DNA of 64,000 bases, from contig JBBELK010001192.1 of assembly GCA_037783545.1 (NCBI GenBank), positions 62,001-126,000 on the forward strand, in the 5' to 3' direction. The position numbers were made by a program, and so were the translations under genes. The number at the start of each line of letters is the position of its first letter. Within the stretch, counting starts at the first letter, position 1. This DNA is from Henricia sp. BOLD:AAB3569. Its lineage: Eukaryota; Echinodermata; Asteroidea; Spinulosida; Echinasteridae. Below, one piece after another: positions 55,606-64,000 of the stretch. Below the pieces are notes generated by a model. That model saw nothing but the letters and a program-made list of their open reading frames with translations. It made no database searches and was not told the DNA's origin.

Positions 55606-58600
55606 GAAGTTCGTCGGAACATTTTTCGACCTCCAAATTTGCCGACGTTTGGACCACACTTTGACCAAAATCCCGTCCCAAACTGGGCCGTGTCAACGAC
55701 AGTCCGAAGGACTGAGCATGCGCACGAGTCAGGAGTACACCAAAGAGGTGTGTACAGACAGCCACAGGTTGCGGGAGCATCCAGGAAGCGCCAACCCCTT
55801 TTTTTTCTAAACTCTGAAATTTATCTGCCATTCCCCGGCGAAAGTCTTTCAATTTTTTAGGACAAGTGCGCAATATAGAGTCTTTGGAGCATGCAAAATT
55901 TGAAGTTCGTCGGAACATTTTTCGACCTCCAAATTTGCCGACGTTTGGACCACACTTTGACCAAAATCCCGTCCCAAACTGGGCCGTGTCAACGACAGTC
56001 CGAAGGACTGAGCATGCGCACGAGTCAGGAGTACACCAAAGAGGTGTGTACAGACAGCCACAGGTTGCGGGAGCATCCAGGAAGCGCCAACCCCTTTTTT
56101 TTCTAAACTCTGAAATTTCTCTGCCATTTCCAGGCGAAAGTCTGTCAATTTTTTAGGACAAGTGCGCAATATAGAGTCTTTGGAGCATGCAAAATTTGAA
56201 GTTCGTCGGAACATTTTTCGACCTCGAAATTTGCCGACGTTTGGACCACACTTTGACAAAAATCCCGTCCCAAACTGGGCCGTGTCAACGACAGTCCGAA
56301 GGACTGAGCATGCGCACGAGTCAGGAGTACACCAAAGAGGTGTGTACAGACAGCCACAGGTTGCGGGAGCATCCAGGAATCGCCAACCCCTTTTTTTTCT
56401 AAACTCTGAAATTTCTCTGCCATTTCCAGGCGAAAGTCTGTCAATTTTTTAGGACAAGTGCGCAATATAGAGTCTTTGGAGCATGCAAAATTTGAAGTTC
56501 GTCGGAACATTTTTCGACCTCGAAATTTGCCGACGTTTGGACCACACTTTGACAAAAATCCCGTTCCAAACTGGGCCGTGTCAACGACAGTCCGAAGGAC
56601 TGAGCATGCGCACGAGTCAGGAGTACACCAAAGAGGTGTGTACAGACAGCCACAGGTTGCGGGAGCATCCAGGAAGCGCCAACCCCTTTTTTTTCTAAAC
56701 TCTGAAATTTCTCTGCCATTTCCCGGCGAAAGTCTGTCAATTTTTTAGGACAAGTGCGCAATATAGAGTCTTTGGAGCATGCAAAATTTGAAGTTCGTCG
56801 GAACATTTTTCGACCTCCAAATTTGCCGACGTTTGGACCACACTTTGACCAAAATCCCGTCCCAAACTGGGCCGTGTCAACGACAGTCCGAAGGACTGAG
56901 CATGCGCACGAGTCAGGAGTACACCAAAGAGGTGTGTACAGACAGCCACAGGTTGCGGGAGCATCCAGGAAGCGCCAACCCCTTTTTTTTCTAAACTCTG
57001 AAATTTCTCTGCCATTTCCCGGCGAAAGTCTGTCAATTTTTTAGGACAAGTGCGCAATATAGAGTCTTTGGAGCATGCAAAATTTGAAGTTCGTCGGAAC
57101 ATTTTTCGACCTCCAAATTTGCCGACGTTTGGACCACACTTTGACCAAAATCCCGTCCCAAACTGGGCCGTGTCAACGACAGTCCGAAGGACTGAGCATG
57201 CGCACGAGTCAGGAGTACACCAAAGAGGTGTGTACAGACAGCCACAGGTTGCGGGAGCATCCAGGAAGCGCCAACCCCTTTTTTTTCTAAACTCTGAAAT
57301 TTCTCTGCCATTTCCCGGCGAAAGTCTGTCAATTTTTTAGGACAAGTGCGCAATATAGAGTCTTTGGAGCATGCCAAATTTGAAGTTCGTCGGAACATTT
57401 TTCAACCTCCAAATTTGCCGACGTTTGGACCACACTTTGACCAAAATCCCCTCCCAAACTGGGCCGTGTCAACGACAGTCCGAAGGACTGAGCATGCGCA
57501 CGAGTCAGGAGTACACCAAAGAGGTGTGTACAGACAGCCACAGGTTGCGGGAGCATCCAGGAAGCGCCAACCCCTTTTTTTCTAAACTCTGAAATTTATC
57601 TGCCATTTCCCGGGCGAAAGTCTGTCAATTTTTTAGGACAAGTGCGCAATATAGAGTCTTTGGAGCATGCAAAATTTGAAGTTCGTCGGAACATTTTTCG
57701 ACCTCCAAATTTGCCGACGTTTGGACCACACTTTGACCAAAATCCCGTCCCAAACTGGGCCGTGTCAACGACAGTCCGAAGGACTGAGCATGCGCACTAG
57801 TCAGGAGTACACCAAAGAGGTGTGTACAGACAGCCACAGGTTGCGGGAGCATCCAGGAAGCGCCAACCCCTTTTTTTTCTAAACTATGAAATTTCTCTGC
57901 CATTTCCCGGCGAAAGTCTGTCAATTTTTTAGGACAAGTGCGCAATATAGAGTCTTTGGAGCATGCAAAATTTGAAGTTCGTCGGAACATTTTTCGACCT
58001 CCAAATTTGCCGACGTTTGGACCACACTTTGACCAAAATCCCGTCCCAAACTGGGCCGTGTCAACGACAGTCCGAAGGACTGAGCATGCGCACGAGTCAG
58101 GAGTACACCAAAGAGGTGTGTACAGACAGCCACAGGTTGCGGGAGCATCCAGGAAGCGCCAACCCCTTTTTTTTCTAAACTCTGAAATTTCTCTGCCATT
58201 TCCAGGCGAAAGTCTGTCAATTTTTTAGGACAAGTGCGCAATATAGAGTCTTTGGAGCATGCAAAATTTGAAGTTCGTCGGAACATTTTTCGACCTCGAA
58301 ATTTGCCGACGTTTGGACCACACTTTGACAAAAATCCCGTCCCAAACTGGGCCGTGTCAACGACAGTCCGAAGGACTGAGCATGCGCACGAGTCAGGAGT
58401 ACACCAAAGAGGTGTGTACAGACAGCCACAGGTTGCGGGAGCATCCAGGAATCGCCAACCCCTTTTTTTTCTAAACTCTGAAATTTCTCTGCCATTTCCA
58501 GGCGAAAGTCTGTCAATTTTTTAGGACAAGTGCGCAATATAGAGTCTTTGGAGCATGCAAAATTTGAAGTTCGTCGGAACATTTTTCGACCTCGAAATTT

Positions 58601-61600
58601 GCCGACGTTTGGACCACACTTTGACAAAAATCCCGTCCCAAACTGGGCCGTGTCAACGACAGTCCGAAGGACTGAGCATGCGCACGAGTCAGGAGAACAC
58701 CAAAGAGGTGTGTACAGACAGCCACAGGTTGCGGGAGCATCCAGGAAGCGCCAACCCCTTTTTTTTCTAAACTCTGAAATTTCTCTGCCATTTCCCGGCG
58801 AAAGTCTGTCAATTTTTTAGGACAAGTGCGCAATATAGAGTCTTTGGAGCATGCAAAATTTGAAGTTCGTCGGAACATTTTTCGACCTCCAAATTTGCCG
58901 ACGTTTGGACCACACTTTGACCAAAATCCCGTCCCAAACTGGGCCGTGTCAACGACAGTCCGAAGGACTGAGCATGCGCACGAGTCAGGAGTACACCAAA
59001 GAGGTGTGTACAGACAGCCACAGGTTGCGGAAGCATCCAGGAAGCGCCAACCCCTTTTTTTTCTAAACTCTGAAATTTCTCTGCCATTTCCCGGCGAAAG
59101 TCTGTCAATTTTTTAGGACAAGTGCGCAATATAGAGTCTTTGGAGCATGCAAAATTTGAAGTTCGTCGGAACATTTTTCGACCTCCAAATTTGCCGACGT
59201 TTGGACCACACTTTGACCAAAATCCCGTCCCAAACTGGGCCGTGTCAACGACAGTCCGAAGGACTGAGCATGCGCACGAGTCAGGAGTACACCAAAGAGG
59301 TGTGTACAGACAGCCACAGGTTGCGGGAGCATCCAGGAAGCGCCAACCCCTTTTTTTTCTAAACTCTGAAATTTCTCTGCCATTTCCCGGCGAAAGTCTG
59401 TCAATTTTTTAGGACAAGTGCGCAATATAGAGTCTTTGGAGCATGCCAAATTTGAAGTTCGTCGGAACATTTTTCAACCTCCAAATTTGCCGACGTTTGG
59501 ACCACACTTTGACCAAAATCCCCTCCCAAACTGGGCCGTGTCAACGACAGTCCGAAGGACTGAGCATGCGCACGAGTCAGGAGTACACCAAAGAGGTGTG
59601 TACAGACAGCCACAGGTTGCGGGAGCATCCAGGAAGCGCCAACCCCTTTTTTTCTAAACTCTGAAATTTATCTGCCATTTCCCGGGCGAAAGTCTGTCAA
59701 TTTTTTAGGACAAGTGCGCAATATAGAGTCTTTGGAGCATGCAAAATTTGAAGTTCGTCGGAACATTTTTCGACCTCCAAATTTGCCGACGTTTGGACCA
59801 CACTTTGACCAAAATCCCGTCCCAAACTGGGCCGTGTCAACGACAGTCCGAAGGACTGAGCATGCGCACTAGTCAGGAGTACACCAAAGAGGTGTGTACA
59901 GACAGCCACAGGTTGCGGGAGCATCCAGGAAGCGCCAACCCCTTTTTTTTCTAAACTATGAAATTTCTCTGCCATTTCCCGGCGAAAGTCTGTCAATTTT
60001 TTAGGACAAGTGCGCAATATAGAGTCTTTGGAGCATGCAAAATTTGAAGTTCGTCGGAACATTTTTCGACCTCCAAATTTGCCGACGTTTGGACCACACT
60101 TTGACCAAAATCCCGTCCCAAACTGGGCCGTGTCAACGACAGTCCGAAGGACTGAGCATGCGCACGAGTCAGGAGTACGCCAAAGAGGTGTGTACAGACA
60201 GCCACAGGTTGCGGGAGCATCCAAGAAGCGCCAACCCCTTTTTTTTCTAAACTCTGAAATTTCTCTGCCATTTCCCGGCGAAAGTCTGTCAATTTTTTAG
60301 GACAAGTGCGCAATATAGAGTCTTTGGAGCATGCAAAATTTGAAGTTCGTCGGAACATTTTTCGACCTCCAAATTTGCCGACGTTTGGACCACACTTTGA
60401 CCAAAATCCCGTCCCAAACTGGGCCGTGTCAACGACAGTCCGAAGGACTGAGCCTGCGCACGAGTCAGGAGTACACCAAAGAGGTGTGTACAGACAGCCA
60501 CAGGTTGCGGGAGCATCCAGGAAGCGCCAACCCCTTTTTGTTTCTAAACTCTGAAATTTCTCTGCCATTTCCCGGCGAAAGTCTGTCAATTTTTTAGGAC
60601 AAGTGCGCAATATAGAGTCTTTGGAGCAGGCAAAATTTGAAGTTCGTCGGAACATTTTTCGACCTCCAAATTTGCCGACGTTTGGACCACACTTTGACCA
60701 AAATCCCGTCCCAAACTGGGCCGTGTCAACGACAGTCCGAAGGACTGAGCATGCGCACGAGTCAGGAGTACACCAAAGAGGTGTGTACAGACAGCCACAG
60801 GTTGCGGGAGCATCCAGGAAGCGCCAACCCCTTTTTTTTCTAAACTCTGAAATTTCTCTGCCATTTCCCGGCGAAAGTCTGTCAATTTTTTAGGACAAGT
60901 GCGCAATATAGAGTCTTTGGAGCATGCAAAATTTGAAGTTCGTCGGAACATTTTTCGACCTCCAAATTTGCCGACGTTTGGACCACACTTTGACTAAAAT
61001 CCCGTCCCAAACTGGGCCGTGTCAACGACAGTCCGAAGGACTGAGCATGCGCACTAGTCAGGAGTACACCAAAGAGGTGTGTACAGACAGCCACAGGTTG
61101 CGGGAGCATCCAGGAAGCGCCAACCCCTTTTTTTTCTAAACTCTGAAATTTCTCTGCCATTTCCAGGCGAAAGTCTGTCAATTTTTTAGGACAAGTGCGC
61201 AATATAGAGTCTTTGGAGCATGCAAAATTTGAAGTTCGTCGGAACATTTTTCGACCTCGAAATTTGCCGACGTTTGGACCACACTTTGACAAAAATCCCG
61301 TCCCAAACTGGGCCGTGTCAACGACAGTCCGAAGGACTGAGCATGCGCACGAGTCAGGAGTACACCAAAGAGGTGTGTACAGACAGCCACAGGTTGCGGG
61401 AGCATCCAGGAATCGCCAACCCCTTTTTTTTCTAAACTCTGAAATTTCTCTGCCATTTCCCGGCGAAAGTCTGTCAATTTTTTAGGACAAGTGCGCAATA
61501 TAGAGTCTTTGGAGCATGCAAAATTTGAAGTTCGTCGGAACATTTTTCGACCTCCAAATTTGCCGACGTTTGGACCACACTTTGACCAAAATCCCGTCCC

Positions 61601-64000
61601 AAACTGGGCCGTGTCAACGACAGTCCGAAGGACTGAGCATGCGCACGAGTCAGAAGTACACCAAAGAGGTGTGTACAGACAGCCACAGGTTGCGGGAGCA
61701 TCCAGGAAGCGCCAACCCCCTTTTTTTTCTAAACTCTGAAATTTCTCTGCCATTTCCCGGCGAAAGTCTGTCAATTTTTTAGGACAAGTGCGCAATATAG
61801 AGTCTTTGGAGCATGCAAAATTTGAAGTTCGTCGGAACATTTTCGACCTCCAAATTTGCCGACGTTTGGACCACACTTTGACCAAAATCCCGTCCCAAAC
61901 TGGGCCGTGTCAACGACAGTCCGAAGGACTGAGCATGCGCACGAGTCAGGAGTACACCAAAGAGGTGTGTACAGACAGCCACAGGTTGCGGGAGCATCCA
62001 GGAAGCGCCAACCCCTTTTTTTCTAAACTCTGAAATTTATCTGCCATTTCCCGGGCGAAAGTCTGTCAATTTTTTAGGACAAGTGCGCAATATAGAGTCT
62101 TTGGAGCATGCAAAATTTGAAGTTCGTCGGAACATTTTTCGACCTCCAAATTTGCCGACGTTTGGACCACACTTTGACCAAAATCCCGTCCCAAACTGGG
62201 CCGTGTCAACGACAGTCCGAAGGACTGAGCATGCGCACTAGTCAGGAGTACACCAAAGAGGTGTGTACAGACAGCCACAGGTTGCGGGAGCATCCAGGAA
62301 GCGCCAACCCCTTTTTTTTCTAAACTATGAAATTTCTCTGCCATTTCCCGGCGAAAGTCTGTCAATTTTTTAGGACAAGTGCGCAATATAGAGTCTTTGG
62401 AGCATGCAAAATTTGAAGTTCGTCGGAACATTTTTCGACCTCCAAATTTGCCGACGTTTGGACCACACTTTGACCAAAATCCCGTCCCAAACTGGGCCGT
62501 GTCAACGACAGTCCGAAGGACTGAGCATGCGCACGAGTCAGGAGTACGCCAAAGAGGTGTGTACAGACAGCCACAGGTTGCGGGAGCATCCAAGAAGCGC
62601 CAACCCCCTTTTTTTCTAAAATCTGGAATTTCTCTGCCATTTCCCGGCGAAAGTCTGTCAATTTTTTAGGACAAGTGCGCAATATAGAGTCTTTGGAGCA
62701 TGCAAAATTTGAAGTTCGTCGGAACATTTTTCGACCTCCAAATTTGCCGACGTTTGGACCACACTTTGACCAAAATCCCGTCCCAAACTGGGCCGTGTCA
62801 ACGACAGTCCGAAGGACTGAGCATGCGCACGAGTCAGGAGTACACCAAAGAGGTGTGTACAGACAGCCACAGGTTGCGGGAGCATCCAGGAAGCGCCAAC
62901 CCCTTTTTGTTTCTAAACTCTGAAATTTCTCTGCCATTTCCCGGCGAAAGTCTGTCAATTTTTTAGGACAAGTGCGCAATATAGAGTCTTTGGAGCAGGC
63001 AAAATTTGAAGTTCGTCGGAACATTTTTCGACCTCCAAATTTGCCGACGTTTGGACCACACTTTGACCAAAATCCCGTCCCAAACTGGGCCGTGTCAACG
63101 ACAGTCCGAAGGACTGAGCATGCGCACGAGTCAGGAGTACACCAAAGAGGTGTGTACAGACAGCCACAGGTTGCGGGAGCATCCAGGAAGCGCCAACCCC
63201 TTTTTTTTCTAAACTCTGAAATTTCTCTGCCATTTCCCGGCGAAAGTCTGTCAATTTTTTAGGACAAGTGCGCAATATAGAGTCTTTGGAGCATGCAAAA
63301 TTTGAAGTTCGTCGGAACATTTTTCGACCTCCAAATTTGCCGACGTTTGGACCACACTTTGACTAAAATCCCGTCCCAAACTGGGCCGTGTCAACGACAG
63401 TCCGAAGGACTGAGCATGCGCACTAGTCAGGAGTACACCAAAGAGGTGTGTACAGACAGCCACAGGTTGCGGGAGCATCCAGGAAGCGCCAACCCCTTTT
63501 TTTTTCTAAACTATGAAATTTCTCTGCCATTTCCCGGCGAAAGTCTGTCAATTTTTTAGGACAAGTGCGCAATATAGAGTCTTTGGAGCATGCAAAATTT
63601 GAAGTTCGTCGGAACATTTTTCGACCTCCAAATTTGCCGACGTTTGGACCACACTTTGACCAAAATCCCGTCCCAAACTGGGCCGTGTCAACGACAGTCC
63701 GAAGGACTGAGCATGCGCACGAGTCAGGAGTACGCCAAAGAGGTGTGTACAGACAGCCACAGGTTGCGGGAGCATACAAGAAGCGCCAACCCCCTTTTTT
63801 TCTAAAATCTGGAATTTCTCTGCCATTTCCCGGCGAAAGTCTGTCAATTTTTTAGGACAAGTGCGCAATATAGAGTCTTTGGAGCATGCAAAATTTGAAG
63901 TTCGTCGGAACATTTTTCGACCTCCAAATTTGCCGACGTTTGGACCACACTTTGACCAAAACCCCGTCCCAAACTGGGCCGTGTCAACGACAGTCCGAAG
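55606..64000. repeat. 296-bp satellite array, right block (about 28 monomers)
   Basis: The first ten monomers repeat the right flank of copy 1 in the same order and spacing. For example, the GCATGCCAAA / CCCCTCCC monomer lies 1766 bp from the element end in both places. Beyond that, local duplications are visible: a 7-mer of 2072 bp (57033/59105), an 8-mer of 2369 bp (59697/62066) and a 4-mer of 1186 bp (62362/63548). Markers are CACTAGTC (57797, 59869, 61054, 62238, 63423) and GTACGCC (60175, 62545, 63731). The array runs off the right edge of the window. No gene is seen. Confidence 0.97.

Overview
This window is eukaryotic, non-genic repeat DNA, most likely from an animal genome. About 71% of it is one tandemly repeated satellite with a monomer of about 296 bp. 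Four near-identical copies of a single DIRS-type retrotransposon, which uses a tyrosine recombinase, are embedded in the satellite. I see no ordinary host gene, no tRNA or rRNA gene and no CRISPR array. The species cannot be named from the sequence. The eukaryotic assignment rests on the DIRS element, its TATA-plus-initiator promoter and its AATAAA signal.

Layout: satellite 1-26906 (about 91 monomers); DIRS copy 1 26907-31588; satellite 31589-35436 (13 monomers); DIRS copy 2 35437-40071; satellite 40072-43032 (10 monomers); DIRS copy 3 43033-47714; satellite 47715-50969 (11 monomers); DIRS copy 4 50970-55605; satellite 55606-64000 (about 28 monomers). All four elements read on the minus strand.

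Each DIRS copy has the classic architecture. Inverted terminal repeats (127 bp at 126/127 identity, plus a diverged outer part) bound the element. A 44-bp extension is present only at the left end. An internal complementary region near the 3' end is the exact complement of both outer ends joined head to tail. The coding order is Gag-like region, reverse transcriptase, RNase H and a Dam-methyltransferase-like domain, all in one reading frame, followed by an overlapping tyrosine recombinase in the -1 frame. The product set implies RNA-templated cDNA synthesis, circularisation through the internal complementary region, and recombinase-mediated insertion without target duplication. The junctions show exactly this: circle and satellite share a single-copy AATTT core.

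All four copies sit at the same base of the satellite monomer and carry the same diagnostic flanking monomer variants. They are therefore best explained by one insertion that was later multiplied with its satellite flanks by unequal exchange. Two subtypes alternate, A (copies 1 and 3) and B (copies 2 and 4). Subtype A has an intact Gag-RT frame but a Tyr in place of the first catalytic Asp of the RT YIDD box. Subtype B keeps YIDD but has a 47-bp deletion that frameshifts Gag. Copy 3 also has a recombinase nonsense mutation, and copy 4 has a 1-bp insertion that fuses RT to recombinase. No single copy is complete. The satellite itself shows nested higher-order duplications (2-, 4-, 6-, 7-, 8-, 11- and 12-mers), which points to active recombination in the array.
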